A stretch of 64,000 nucleotides of DNA from Cyanobacteria bacterium SZAS-4 (GCA_018266255.1 JAFEAT010000015.1:62001-126000); one strand, 5' to 3'; numbered from the stretch's first letter, positions 48,604 through 57,387 are shown. The notes: generated by a model not told the origin, from the letters alone. Made by a program: numbers and translations.

Positions 48604-51099
48604 TTAACTCGGCAGCCAAAGTAAAACAACCGCATTAACAGCAATGTTGCTCTTCTTAGCCGCAAGCCCAGTGTATTCAATCGCCTCAAGATGCGACTGA
48701 ATTTCCGAATTCAACGCATTTAGCTCATCCTGACACTGATTCTGCATCTCATCAGACTGCTCTTGCAAGCTTTGCAAAGAATCATTTGCCCGATTGGCAT
48801 CAGCTTGCTTCTGCGAAGCACGGCTCACCTTCCTGGCAGCGCTCGTTGCCTTATTAATGGTCGTTGCACCAAACGGTTTGCGTGAAACCATAGCACCGAA
48901 AATAGTGGCACCGACTGAGAGCATAGAGTGAAGCTGATCGTCTCTAGACTCTTGCGCTTCTCTGTCTAATCTCTGCTGCGCCAGTCGAATTCGTTCCTGC
49001 AGAGCATTCAACTTAGTCGCATATTTGCTTCGGATTTTCTCTCTACTGTCATCGCGCAACTCGTTGGACTTCTGCTGCAAGCGAACCTTAAATGCACCCT
49101 CTTGTTCATTAGGCAATGAATAAAGATCCAGAGCATCGCTGTACAAGAGTTGATACTTCTGAGATTGACTCAACCAGGTCGCAAACGATTTAGTCCACAA
49201 TTTGTAGTTGGCTGCTTGCGCTAAGCCGCTCGGTATTGTATCGAAGACAGCGCCAGGACGCGGTTCGGCTTCGAAGCTATCCATAGAATATTTGACAGGT
49301 TGTGCATCATTCCAATTTAGTGACGCACCGTCGCCGGTGACATCACAAATAAATGATCTCGTTACAGTTTCATCGAGTTTTGCTTTGGTATCGGCAAAAC
49401 GAATAGTTGCCGAACCATATAAAACCGGCTTGTAGACTATCTGCGCGTCAGAAAGTATGGATTTTCTTGACGGCAGGAAGTATTCCTTCACACCTGGTGG
49501 CAGAGCCGGTCGGCTGCTAGTGCCAGAAGGATTCACGGCCTTCGGATTTGCCGTGGAAGGATTTGCAGCCACCGGATTAGGAACTCCAGTATTGATAGTT
49601 CCCGAATTCATAGCACCAGAATTCACACCACCATGATTTGCAGCTCCGGCTGAAGAGCCCGCAAGCCCCTTCTTAATGGGCTCCATCAATGTTTTGATCT
49701 GAGTCTTCATCAATGGTCCGCGCAGATATGACAAAGTCCAGCGCGTCTGGAAAATCTCAGGACGACTCTCGTGCACATTGTTCATCAAAAACACACGCTT
49801 ACCGAGGCCAGCCAAAATCTGTTCCATTTCCTGACGATCGAACTTGCCACCAGTCTCAGCAATGGCACCCTCCAATCCCTCGATCACGCGCATCTTGTCG
49901 CGTTCGGTTTGTAGTCGCCCGATGAACCATGTGCCTGTGTTCGCCAGACCCTTGTAGTCGAGGTCGACAGGATTTTGCGTCGCTAAAATCAGACCTAATC
50001 CATATGCACGAGCTTGCTTCAACAACGTCAGCAAAGGCATTTTGGAGGGTGGATTCGCAACCGGTGGAAAGTATCCGAAGATTTCGTCCATGTATAAGAT
50101 GGCTCGCAGACTACTGGTGCCTGATTGTGATCGAGTCCACGAAACAACCTGACCGAGCAGCAGTGAGACGAAAAACATTCTTTCGGTGTCGCTCAAATGT
50201 GCGATGGAAAATATACTGACTTGTGGTTTACCACTTTCCGAATGTAATAGTCTGCTGATATCCAGCGGTTCTCCAGATAACCATGCATCGAATCCCGGCG
50301 CCGCCAAAAGATTATTGACAGTCATCGCCAGTTCGAATCTTTCCTTCGATGGAAAAAACGATTCGATATCAATTGCTCCAACTTGAGTCATCGGAGGCTT
50401 TTGAATCTGCTGAATGATATCGGCGAGAGTCAGGTCTTCGCCCTTGCGCCAGGCGCGATCCAGGATGTTAGAAAGCAAAATGTGTTCGCGACTTTTGAGT
50501 GGGTCGACATTCGTTCCCAAGAGAGCTAGTAAACAGTTTGCAGTCGTTGCCACACGCTCTCGCATCGCATCTGTATCGTCAATATCTTCCGCAGACGGAG
50601 CCGATAGCGATTGCACGATTGAAATCGGAATTCCAGCCGTGCTGCCCGGTGTGTAGACCTTGAAGTCAGCCGAAGCCTTGAGCATCTTGATGCGGTCGCT
50701 GGTTTGTCCCCAATCTGCTAAACCAGACTTCCAAGTCGATGCCTGTTGCGCCGCAAATTGTTCGGTGGTCAGATTATTCTGTCGCGCCTCATCTGCGTTC
50801 ACCCAGGGAAGAAACTCTTCAGGTGCGAGATTCGGAAAAGTAAGGAGCAAATTTGAAAGATCACCTTTGGGGTCGATGGCGATTACCGGAATATTGTCGA
50901 TCGCCGCCTCTTCAACTAGATCGAGACACAGTCCAGTTTTGCCACTACCGGTCATGCCGATACAGACTGCGTGAGTCAACAAATCTCTTGAGTCATACAA
51001 GACTAAATCATTGGTTGTTTTTGCGGTCGCCATATCGTAGCGACGCCCCAAGTAAAAAAGTCCGAGTTTTTCGAAGTCTTGAGTTACGCTTTCCGCCAC
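48604..51099 (-). CDS. HerA/FtsK-like P-loop ATPase with coiled-coil C-terminus
   Basis: 831 residues from a GTG at 51099 with GAGGAA 7 bases upstream. Walker A GMTGSGKT at residues 48-55, DPKGDLSNLL at about 76-85, Walker B ILYMDEIF near residue 338, a motif LILATQNPVDLDYKGL near 370 (sensor-like Q), all as in the DUF87/HerA branch of pumping ATPases. Residues about 475-520 are an Asn/Ala/Gly low-complexity linker of NPxxxN repeats. The C-terminal 250 residues include a long coiled coil (about 660-720 and 770-815). No nurA or defence gene is adjacent. A hexameric DNA- or protein-translocating ATPase is likely; a TPR lipoprotein precedes it. Confidence 0.85.
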   Translation of the reverse strand: MAESVTQDFEKLGLFYLGRRYDMATAKTTNDLVLYDSRDLLTHAVCIGMTGSGKTGLCLDLVEEAAIDNIPVIAIDPKGDLSNLLLTFPNLAPEEFLPWVNADEARQNNLTTEQFAAQQASTWKSGLADWGQTSDRIKMLKASADFKVYTPGSTAGIPISIVQSLSAPSAEDIDDTDAMRERVATTANCLLALLGTNVDPLKSREHILLSNILDRAWRKGEDLTLADIIQQIQKPPMTQVGAIDIESFFPSKERFELAMTVNNLLAAPGFDAWLSGEPLDISRLLHSESGKPQVSIFSIAHLSDTERMFFVSLLLGQVVSWTRSQSGTSSLRAILYMDEIFGYFPPVANPPSKMPLLTLLKQARAYGLGLILATQNPVDLDYKGLANTGTWFIGRLQTERDKMRVIEGLEGAIAETGGKFDRQEMEQILAGLGKRVFLMNNVHESRPEIFQTRWTLSYLRGPLMKTQIKTLMEPIKKGLAGSSAGAANHGGVNSGAMNSGTINTGVPNPVAANPSTANPKAVNPSGTSSRPALPPGVKEYFLPSRKSILSDAQIVYKPVLYGSATIRFADTKAKLDETVTRSFICDVTGDGASLNWNDAQPVKYSMDSFEAEPRPGAVFDTIPSGLAQAANYKLWTKSFATWLSQSQKYQLLYSDALDLYSLPNEQEGAFKVRLQQKSNELRDDSREKIRSKYATKLNALQERIRLAQQRLDREAQESRDDQLHSMLSVGATIFGAMVSRKPFGATTINKATSAARKVSRASQKQADANRANDSLQSLQEQSDEMQNQCQDELNALNSEIQSHLEAIEYTGLAAKKSNIAVNAVVLLWLPS

Positions 51100-51121
51100 G
51101 ACATTTCCTCGATGCGCTGTT

Positions 51122-51757
51122 CTATTTCTTCTTGACCGCTGGCTTGCCTACCGCTGGCTTGTTCGCATTCGGTGCGGCAGGTTTACTCTCGGCAGGAGCG
51201 CCAGCCTTAGCCGGTACGTGACTTTTCGCTTCCGCGTATTCCTTCTTTACGTCTTCCAAATCTTTTGACTTCATCATTTCCATGTATCGAATCGCCTCTT
51301 CGTACAAAGGGAGCGACTCGGCCCACTTATCTTGCTTCGTCAAAATGCGCGCTTCATTACGCTCTGTGACAGGAATCAGCTCATTCTTGTCACCGTAAGC
51401 TTTGCGGAAAAGCTTTCTAGCCTTCTGTAGATAGCTCGCACACTGAGAATACATCTTCTTGTTTTCGTACAGTGACGCAAGATTATTCAAACTGACAGCA
51501 ACGCGCTCGTCTTCCGGCCCACATTCCTCAGCCTCTTTGAGACCTGCGACCAGGTCTTTCTCAGCCTTATCCAGGTCACCGCTAGTCATAGCCGCCAACC
51601 CAGATTTGTTCTTCTCTTGCCACACCGTTGCGTGCTCAGCGGCGATTTGCTTAGGGTCCAACTTCACGTTGGTCGGCTTCTCAGACGGGGTGCAAGCCGC
51701 CAGTATGAGGGTGACAAGCGATAAAAGGACCGTGGTCGCAGGAATGGCGAATTTCAT
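51122..51757 (-). CDS. TPR lipoprotein
   Basis: 211 residues. A lipoprotein signal ends in LILAAC with the lipidation Cys at residue 22. TPR_12-type helices cover about 40-165 (LAAMTSGDLDKAEKDLVAGL, NNLASLYENKKMYSQCASYL, AESLPLYEEAIRYMEM). The tail from about 180 is Ala/Pro/Lys-rich with a very basic end (KPAVKKK). Membrane-anchored outside the cytoplasm. The HerA-like gene starts 22 bases downstream and is probably co-transcribed. The C-terminal Lys/Pro tail could contact the cell wall or anionic surfaces. Confidence 0.8.
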   Translation of the reverse strand: MKFAIPATTVLLSLVTLILAACTPSEKPTNVKLDPKQIAAEHATVWQEKNKSGLAAMTSGDLDKAEKDLVAGLKEAEECGPEDERVAVSLNNLASLYENKKMYSQCASYLQKARKLFRKAYGDKNELIPVTERNEARILTKQDKWAESLPLYEEAIRYMEMMKSKDLEDVKKEYAEAKSHVPAKAGAPAESKPAAPNANKPAVGKPAVKKK

Positions 51758-51854
51758 CAGTGTTTACCAGGAAAGCTATGAAATTCATATCTTACCTGGT
51801 TGTTCATTATTTTGTCGGTGCTCTCGGAGCTTCTCAAGGGCACCGTATACGATA

Positions 51855-52379
51855 CTAGCGCGAGGCTACTTTGGTGCTCGTCGCAATGTCGCGCACATCA
51901 TCCAATCTTTTTTGAATGGATTTAGCTGTTCGTCTTCGCGTAATTCCCTCAGCAAATGGAATATGGATGCCCGCATCAGTACGCGAGCTCAACTTCAGAT
52001 TTGTCTTACCATCCGCTGTGGGACTCAATTCCCATTCACCTTCGAAGGCTTTCAATTTGTCAGACTTGATCATCGAGTATTCCAAACGTTGCATCGGCAC
52101 TTCGTGCTCTTTGTATGTGCAAACGGCTTCGCCGAGCACTGGAATGCTATCGAATTTTTCCTCGACAACGTAATTGCCGCCGCCGCTAGACACCACTCTT
52201 CTGTGGGCTGGGTCGTTGCGTCGCAATGTTCTCATCGCCTCCCAGACGGTCTTGACTGGCGCATCAATTACTGTGCTGTCGGTGACCATGGCATCTGTAT
52301 CGCTGCTCGCCATAGCTGCCGGCAGTGAACCGAAACTGCAAACCAACCCGCACAAAATCAACTTACGCACGTACATCAT
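51855..52379 (-). CDS. Secreted SRPBCC/START-like ligand-binding protein
   Basis: 174 residues from the ATG at 52379, where GAGGGA is 7 bases upstream. A signal peptide spans about 1-24 (ending AAMASSDTD). The remainder resembles the polyketide cyclase/START-type fold: DSTVIDAPVKTVWEAM at the start of the first strand and helix, a VVEEKFDSIPV strand, FEGEWELSP and a long C-terminal helix. Such folds bind hydrophobic ligands. No catalytic motif. It is unusual that this fold is exported. It lies between the TPR lipoprotein and a PlsC-type acyltransferase on the same strand. Confidence 0.65.
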   Translation of the reverse strand: MMYVRKLILCGLVCSFGSLPAAMASSDTDAMVTDSTVIDAPVKTVWEAMRTLRRNDPAHRRVVSSGGGNYVVEEKFDSIPVLGEAVCTYKEHEVPMQRLEYSMIKSDKLKAFEGEWELSPTADGKTNLKLSSRTDAGIHIPFAEGITRRRTAKSIQKRLDDVRDIATSTKVASR

Positions 52380-52440
52380 GTGTAATTCCCTCACCTCGAC
52401 TAAATGAGCAGACGTGAGGATGTGGACTTAGTTCCGCGCA

Positions 52441-53160
52441 TTAGGCACCAATTTGATCTTGAAGACGAGGAATCCACTCGCGAACAGGATTTCCTAAATA
52501 CAAAGTATCTTTGTCGTGCATCAGACCTAGTCCCACTTTCAGATGGCAAACTTCACGATGCAATCGGTTGCTCAAAGTTTTGATGGTCACAGTAGGAGCA
52601 CTGCGGAATTCATCGACATAATCAATCACGTCGACTGGTTTTCCAATCGAAATTTTGGCAACGCGATTGTCACCATTTTCAACATATCGAATCGCCATGG
52701 GAACAATTGGAATATTCGTTCCAGTAGCCCGGCAATTCAGCGCAATGCGCGCAACACCGCTCTTAAATGGATGAGTCGTGCCGTCGCGAAAAACATCGCC
52801 TTCTGGAAATACAACGAGCACTTCTTTTTTGCGGAACTGATTAGCAATAAAGTCGTAAGCAGCACGCGAAGCAACAGCCGGAAATGCTCCAATACCAGGG
52901 ATGATCGCACCCTGCAATCCTTTCATTTCATTAGGCGATGCCATATAAATCGATCGACGCTGCTCTAAAACTTTTTGCACAAGTGGTGGATCCCAGCGTG
53001 AATAATGATTCGAGATGAGGATGAATGGACCGTCTTTAGGCAAATTTTCCTGACCAACAATTTCAACTCGATTGAAGTGGATATTCAAACAGATATTGTT
53101 GATCACATTTAGAATGCCAATGCTCCACCAACTTTTTCTATCTACTAGCTTATTTTTCAT
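52441..53160 (-). CDS. PlsC-family 1-acyl-glycerol-3-phosphate acyltransferase
   Basis: 239 residues from the ATG at 53160, with GAGGA upstream; TTG at 53196 is not needed. The acyltransferase motif I NHYSRWDPPL (HxxxxD) and motif III FPEGDVFRDG are present and spaced as in PlsC, and VPMAIRYV is motif IV-like. It likely transfers an acyl group to lysophosphatidic acid or a related lipid. Hydrophobic N-terminus (SIGILNVINNICL) suggests membrane association. The gene is transcribed as the SRPBCC protein, 61 bases before it. Confidence 0.85.
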   Translation of the reverse strand: MKNKLVDRKSWWSIGILNVINNICLNIHFNRVEIVGQENLPKDGPFILISNHYSRWDPPLVQKVLEQRRSIYMASPNEMKGLQGAIIPGIGAFPAVASRAAYDFIANQFRKKEVLVVFPEGDVFRDGTTHPFKSGVARIALNCRATGTNIPIVPMAIRYVENGDNRVAKISIGKPVDVIDYVDEFRSAPTVTIKTLSNRLHREVCHLKVGLGLMHDKDTLYLGNPVREWIPRLQDQIGA

Positions 53161-53245
53161 GGTCGGTCCTCGAACTCCTTGTCGCTCCTTCAACATAGCG
53201 CCGGAAATAAGGGCGCCGTTGAGTCAATCAACAGTTCGAAGAGTG

Positions 53246-54751
53246 TTAAGTGGATTTCGCTGACTTTGACATGATCAAGTAATAAATGATTCCGGATGTG
53301 GCGAATCCGACAAACCAGGCGTAGTCAAAGAGGATTTTCAGTGGCGCGTAGAACCAGCCCACCCACGCCAGGGCGCAGCCAATCACTGTAGCGACTATCG
53401 CCGCTGGATTCGAGCCCTTCTGGTACTTGTACACACCTTCAGGCAAGTACAGATCGGGCAGTTCCAACTTCTTCTTTTTGACGATCCAGTAGTCAATGAT
53501 TAGTACGCCAGCAATTGAACCAAGTCCGCCGGAGTATCCGACCAGCCACTGAAAGATGTAACCGGAAGGATCGGCGATGAGCTTCCAGGGCTGCATGAGG
53601 ATGCCTAAAATTGCCGTGATCAATCCACCTGTTCTGAAGTTGATGTAGCGCGGAAAAGCATTGGAAAAATCGTTGGCGGGTGATACCACATTTGCAGCGA
53701 TGTTCATCGCTAGGGTTGCAACAGCAACGGTGAACATTGAAACACAAACTGTGAGCGGATCAGTGAACAGCGAAATGAGGTTGATCGGATCCCACAAAAC
53801 CTTGCTCGATGACTGCGGATAAATTACTAGTGCCGCGGAAGTAACAACAACTCCCATCATCGACAACAAAGTCATTGCAGCGGGAAGTGCCACCACTTGT
53901 CCGATTGTTTGCTCTCTTTGACTGCGCCCATAGCGCGTAAAGTCAGGCATGTTCAGCGAAAGCGTCGCCCAGAATCCAATCATTCCTGTCAACGATGGAA
54001 TGAAAACTGTAATAAAAGAAGGAAAGTCTTTGAATTTGCCCGGGTCAGAAAGCAGAGTTCCGACACCATGAGCGTTAGTAACAGCCCAGACGACAAGCGC
54101 GCCGCACATCAATAATACGAATGGTGCAGCCAGCCCTTCTATCTTCTTAAGCAGATCCATACCACGATAAATCACCAGCACGTTCAAAGACCAGAAGATA
54201 AAAAACGATATCCATTCAGTTGCCGAATGTTCGAGAATAACGGGTCCACCGAGCATCGTGGGCCAATCTTTGTGCAGCGCCGTAAAGATGGTGAACAGAG
54301 CTTTTCCGCCTAACCAACTTTGAATGCCGAACCAGCCGCAGGCGACCAGAGCACGCATCAGCGCCGGCAAATTCGAACCATATGTTCCATACGCGGCTCT
54401 AGCAAATACCGGAAAGGGGATACCGTATTTGGTGCCTGGATGAGAATTCAATAAAATCGGAATCAAAACAATGACGTTGCCGAGCAAGATGGTAACTATG
54501 GCTTGCCACCAGTTCATGCCTGACGCAATCAGTCCCGAAGACAGCATATAGGTTGGGATACAAGCAGCCATCCCGACCCAGAGAGCAGCATAATTGTAAG
54601 TGCTCCAATCTCGCTTTGCCACCGCAACCGGTGCCAGGTCATGGTTATACAACGGGCTGGAACTAATCACACTATCGTCGCGCAACTCGACGCGTCCGTC
54701 TGGGTGTTCTTCAACTAAACTGGCAGCATCCACTGGCACTCTTCCATTCAT
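53246..54751 (-). CDS. NCS1 family nucleobase permease (probable cytosine/uracil type)
   Basis: 501 residues from the ATG at 54751. About twelve membrane helices. N-terminal blocks NYAALWVGMAACIPTYMLSS, GMNWWQAIVTILLGN, FPVFARAAYGTYGSNLPALM and GWFGIQSWLGG match NCS1 (Mhp1/FurD-like) symporters of purines, pyrimidines and related compounds. It should carry a nucleobase with Na+ or H+ into the cell. The gene is divergent from a cytosine-deaminase-type enzyme, separated by 104 bases, so cytosine is the likely substrate; allantoin, hydantoin or uracil cannot be excluded. Confidence 0.9.
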   Translation of the reverse strand: MNGRVPVDAASLVEEHPDGRVELRDDSVISSSPLYNHDLAPVAVAKRDWSTYNYAALWVGMAACIPTYMLSSGLIASGMNWWQAIVTILLGNVIVLIPILLNSHPGTKYGIPFPVFARAAYGTYGSNLPALMRALVACGWFGIQSWLGGKALFTIFTALHKDWPTMLGGPVILEHSATEWISFFIFWSLNVLVIYRGMDLLKKIEGLAAPFVLLMCGALVVWAVTNAHGVGTLLSDPGKFKDFPSFITVFIPSLTGMIGFWATLSLNMPDFTRYGRSQREQTIGQVVALPAAMTLLSMMGVVVTSAALVIYPQSSSKVLWDPINLISLFTDPLTVCVSMFTVAVATLAMNIAANVVSPANDFSNAFPRYINFRTGGLITAILGILMQPWKLIADPSGYIFQWLVGYSGGLGSIAGVLIIDYWIVKKKKLELPDLYLPEGVYKYQKGSNPAAIVATVIGCALAWVGWFYAPLKILFDYAWFVGFATSGIIYYLIMSKSAKST

Positions 54752-54855
54752 GTTCGGCAAATCTCACCAAGGCATAATACTACTCGGCAGTTTGCGATTG
54801 AACTGTTGAAAACCTGCAAACGCTCCCCACGACATTCAAGAGGCTTAGACGACAA

Positions 54856-55326
54856 GTGTCCAATCCACACTCGAAAGAAGAAATGATGCAATTTCTAAAA
54901 GAGGCAATCGCCGAAGCAAGGCTGGGGCTGAGCGAAGGGGGCATTCCGATTGGATCTGTGCTCGTTCGCGACGGAAAAATCATCGGCAGGGGTCACAATC
55001 GAAGAGTCCAAAACAACAATCCTACGGCTCATGCAGAGATTGAGTGCTTGAAAAACGCTGGTCGAATGAACGACTACGTCGATACAGTTTTGTATTCAAC
55101 CCTGATGCCGTGCGCGATGTGTGCAGGCGCGGCTGTGCAATTCAAAGTTCCGGTGGTGGTTGCAGGCGAGAACCGAACCTTCAAAAGCGCCAGTGACTGG
55201 ATGGAATCGATGGGTACGCAAGTGATCGATATGGATTCTGAGGAATGTTTTCAGATGCTGGCTGAGTTCGCTAAAGCGCAACCAGACGTGTGGAACGAAG
55301 ACATCGGCATTCCAACCAAGAACTAA
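54856..55326 (+). CDS. Cytosine deaminase-like zinc enzyme (Fcy1 type)
   Basis: 156 residues with a GTG at 54856, or 147 residues from the ATG at 54883; the second has a GAAGAA-rich upstream. The zinc and catalytic motifs TAHAEIECL (HAE) and PCAMCAGA (PCxxC) are complete. GGIPIGSVLV, RVQNNNPTAHAE and GRxxDYVDT-type spacing, plus late DWMESMGTQVIDMDSEEC, are closer to the yeast Fcy1 cytosine deaminase than to TadA. It would hydrolyse cytosine to uracil and NH3 in the cytosol. Divergent from the NCS1 permease, forming an uptake-salvage unit. Confidence 0.85.
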   Translation: MSNPHSKEEMMQFLKEAIAEARLGLSEGGIPIGSVLVRDGKIIGRGHNRRVQNNNPTAHAEIECLKNAGRMNDYVDTVLYSTLMPCAMCAGAAVQFKVPVVVAGENRTFKSASDWMESMGTQVIDMDSEECFQMLAEFAKAQPDVWNEDIGIPTKN

Positions 55327-55473
55327 TCGAGACAATTTTCTCGTTCAAATTTCGCTCTAATCCAAGTGCTAGTCAAAGCTTCGAGACTTTCAACCGAAAT
55401 CGAATGGTTAAAAGACTCGCCTGATCGGGCATTTAGTGGTAGAACTGATTTGGGTAGTTAAAGGAGAGCTTCT

Positions 55474-55692
55474 ATGAAAGCGCCTACAGCCGAAAAGAAA
55501 CCCGCATCCTCAAAGAAAAAAACAACAACAAAGAGCTCTGCTGCTGCTTTAGCGATATGTCCCACAAACGGTGCCGGCTGGTGTCCGTATCCATTTACCG
55601 TGGAACAGCTGGAGAGAAGGCTGAAAGAGAAGGCTTTGAGTGCAGCTAGTGCAGCGGCGGAAAAGAAAACTGTCGTCAAATCCGCAAAATAG
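55474..55692 (+). CDS. Small Lys/Ala-rich protein with CPTNGAGWCPYPF centre
   Basis: 72 residues. The ATG at 55474 has AAAGGAGAG 7 bases upstream, a very strong site. The N-terminal 28 residues are Lys/Ala/Ser/Thr-rich (PASSKKKTTTKSSAAALA). The centre is CPTNGAGWCPYPF, then a helix FTVEQLERRLKEKALSA and an Ala/Lys tail. The two cysteines could bind metal or form a disulphide. The Lys/Ala-rich flanks resemble histone-like or DNA-binding tails. Not recognised. It converges with a second small cysteine-containing gene 39 bases away. Confidence 0.65.
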   Translation: MKAPTAEKKPASSKKKTTTKSSAAALAICPTNGAGWCPYPFTVEQLERRLKEKALSAASAAAEKKTVVKSAK

Positions 55693-55731
55693 TTAGGCTG
55701 CGATTGTTCTGCCGATTAAGACTGCTACCGA

Positions 55732-55905
55732 TTAGGCTGCAGCGGGTCTCTGTGGTTTCCAATTAACCAGACAGACTCCGTTTTTGCAGACCGGACCGTT
55801 CTGGCTTTCGTGCGATTCAGTAGCGACTTCGTTTTTGTCGCTGACATTTGCGATTTCGTTGCGGCTTGTTGCTTCGTCGTTCTTTAGAATCTGGTGCGTA
55901 TTCAT
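55732..55905 (-). CDS. Small protein with C-terminal CxxGxCxxxWKPxR motif (second copy)
   Basis: 57 residues from the ATG at 55905, with GGAG 8 bases upstream; an ATG at 55920 is weaker. The body is polar, Glu/Asn/Ser-rich (NDEATSRNEIANVSDKNEVA). The C-terminus VCKNGVCLVNWKPQRPAAA shares the Cys, Gly, Cys, Trp-Lys-Pro and Arg positions with the protein at 942-1130, while the N-terminal parts are unrelated. That pattern, a variable leader and a conserved tail, could fit a processed peptide or a protein-docking tail, though no maturation enzyme is nearby. No signal peptide. It converges with the other small gene. Confidence 0.6.
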   Translation of the reverse strand: MNTHQILKNDEATSRNEIANVSDKNEVATESHESQNGPVCKNGVCLVNWKPQRPAAA

Positions 55906-55996
55906 GATGGGCTCCGTCATACTGATCGTGTTCGGTCTTTGTGCGAGGATAATAGTCCTTTCATATGCACTGGTCGATTGGGGAAATTACTAATGA

Positions 55997-56821
55997 GTGC
56001 GTAAAAGTCCCATGCCTGAGAAGCTTTCAGACGACGACAGCCAGAAAAACCGAGAAAGCCGCAAGGGCGCCATTCTGCGCCTGATAATTTTGACACTCGG
56101 CATGGTCATCAATTCGGGCAATCCAGCACAGGCTGAGCCTCTGCAGGGGCGCATCGAGCATAGCCAGAAGCTGCCAGCAGTCAACAAGATGCTCAAACCA
56201 GGCATCCACTACGACGAGACCGCCAATAAGCCGATGTCCAATGCGTGGGTGCGAATACCGGCGTGGCTCGCAGGCGTTTGGGGGACCAAAGAAGAGACGG
56301 CGGTGTTCCGGGAGAATTATCAGAATGGAATGAGTTCGAGGGAGCACCGGACTTTTACCGCGAAAAGCAAATTTGCGTACGGTAAACAGGTCGACAAGAC
56401 CGGTCAAATCTGGCATTACGTCGGTGTGCCCTACACATCTGACACGCAAATGTCTGGGCTAATCGAGTATCACCAGGTGCTCGACAAGAATGTGACGCAG
56501 CAATCCGCCAACAAAGCGGTAGTGCGCACTAAAGTGATAGTGATCAAAGTCCGCAAGCCAAGCGGTTCTATTAATGAAACCTATCAACAGGAAAGCATCA
56601 CCGTCTACACATTCAATCCAGCTGAAGACCAAATCCAGATGGATTCTTCGACAAAAGCTTTTGGCGCCGACGGCAGCCCGATCAGCCTCACTCGCAACCT
56701 GGCACGAATTCATCGAGTGTCAGCATTTAAGGTCGTGGATGAAGAGTACGGAAGGGATTTGAAATCACTCTTCCACCAATTTCTGCTCGCACAGGGTCTG
56801 GCGTCACTGGTGCCGGATTAG
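55997..56821 (+). CDS. Secreted or membrane-anchored protein, unknown
   Basis: 274 residues from GTG at 55997, or 269 from the ATG at 56012; neither has a strong site. A hydrophobic segment spans about 26-44 and ends PAQAEPL, a signal peptide with a long polar N-terminal region. The mature part has two Trp-rich lines (NAWVRIPAWLAGVWGTKEE and IWHYVGVPY) and several beta strands ending in a helical SLFHQFLLAQGLASLVPD. No family is recognised. It runs away from the small Cys-containing genes and converges with the next hypothetical gene. Confidence 0.65.
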   Translation: MRKSPMPEKLSDDDSQKNRESRKGAILRLIILTLGMVINSGNPAQAEPLQGRIEHSQKLPAVNKMLKPGIHYDETANKPMSNAWVRIPAWLAGVWGTKEETAVFRENYQNGMSSREHRTFTAKSKFAYGKQVDKTGQIWHYVGVPYTSDTQMSGLIEYHQVLDKNVTQQSANKAVVRTKVIVIKVRKPSGSINETYQQESITVYTFNPAEDQIQMDSSTKAFGADGSPISLTRNLARIHRVSAFKVVDEEYGRDLKSLFHQFLLAQGLASLVPD

Positions 56822-56870
56822 CGGGCATTGCCTGGAAATTCTGGGAAGTAGCTAGAGAGTCACAGTTGAA

Positions 56871-57224
56871 TCAAACTTTTGCGGCTGGTTTGTAAGGCTG
56901 AAAACCCAAAAACGACGAGCCTTGCCAGGTCCCAGCAGTCACTGTTAACACTCCAGCTTTATCAAGTTGTAGCCTAACCACAGCGCCATCGACCGAGATT
57001 TGCTTCAGTTCTGACGAGTAAATCCAGCTCCAATCCACTGAACAAACCGCCTCGGTCTGGATGGGCAAATCTTTGTTCGCAACAACCCGGGCAGAAATTT
57101 TGGGACCGTCCACAGCATCCATCTGCAAACCAGTATCGCCTTCGAACTCTATGGAAAAGTTCTTCAAGCTACTGCTCGCTTTCGCTATCTTTTTGCCGAC
57201 AAGACCCTGGACTTCGACACTCAT
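56871..57224 (-). CDS. Hypothetical beta-rich protein
   Basis: 117 residues from the ATG at 57224 (GCAGGTTGAAT upstream); the frame extends further without better starts. It starts with MSVEVQGLVGKKIAKAS and consists of alternating beta strands (NFSIEFEGDTGLQMDAVDG, VVRLQLDKAGVLTVTA, GSSFLGFQPYKP). No signal peptide or membrane segment. Not recognised; the size and pattern would fit a single beta-barrel or sandwich domain. It lies downstream of the lipoprotein gene, with a long hairpin between. Confidence 0.6.
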   Translation of the reverse strand: MSVEVQGLVGKKIAKASSSLKNFSIEFEGDTGLQMDAVDGPKISARVVANKDLPIQTEAVCSVDWSWIYSSELKQISVDGAVVRLQLDKAGVLTVTAGTWQGSSFLGFQPYKPAAKV

Positions 57225-57329
57225 ATTCAACCTGCTCAGAAGAAATTGCACGATGATTGTACCGCGTGGCACGAAGATGCCACGGCGTGCGAAGAGCCGA
57301 ACTTCATTTCGAGCAAAAAAGACAAAAGA

Positions 57330-57387
57330 AAGCCCGCGTTTCGCGTGTGAAATCTCTTGAGAGACTAACTTGCAAAAACGCGGGCTT
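57330..57387 (-). terminator. Long hairpin terminator of lipoprotein gene
   Basis: AAGCCCGCGTTT and AAACGCGGGCTT form a 12-bp stem around a 34-base loop that itself contains the palindrome TCTCTTGAGAGA. On the minus strand the stem is followed by TTTCTTTTG, so it reads as a terminator for the gene at 57457-57849. Confidence 0.65.

Noticed and set aside
48604-51099. HerA as part of an anti-phage system (HerA with SIR2, NurA or DUF4297)
   Set aside because: None of the usual partner genes are adjacent; neighbours are TPR and MshEN-like genes.
55732-55905. WKP peptides as confirmed ribosomal peptide precursors
   Set aside because: No maturation enzyme, protease or dedicated transporter lies beside either copy; only the sequence signature supports the idea.
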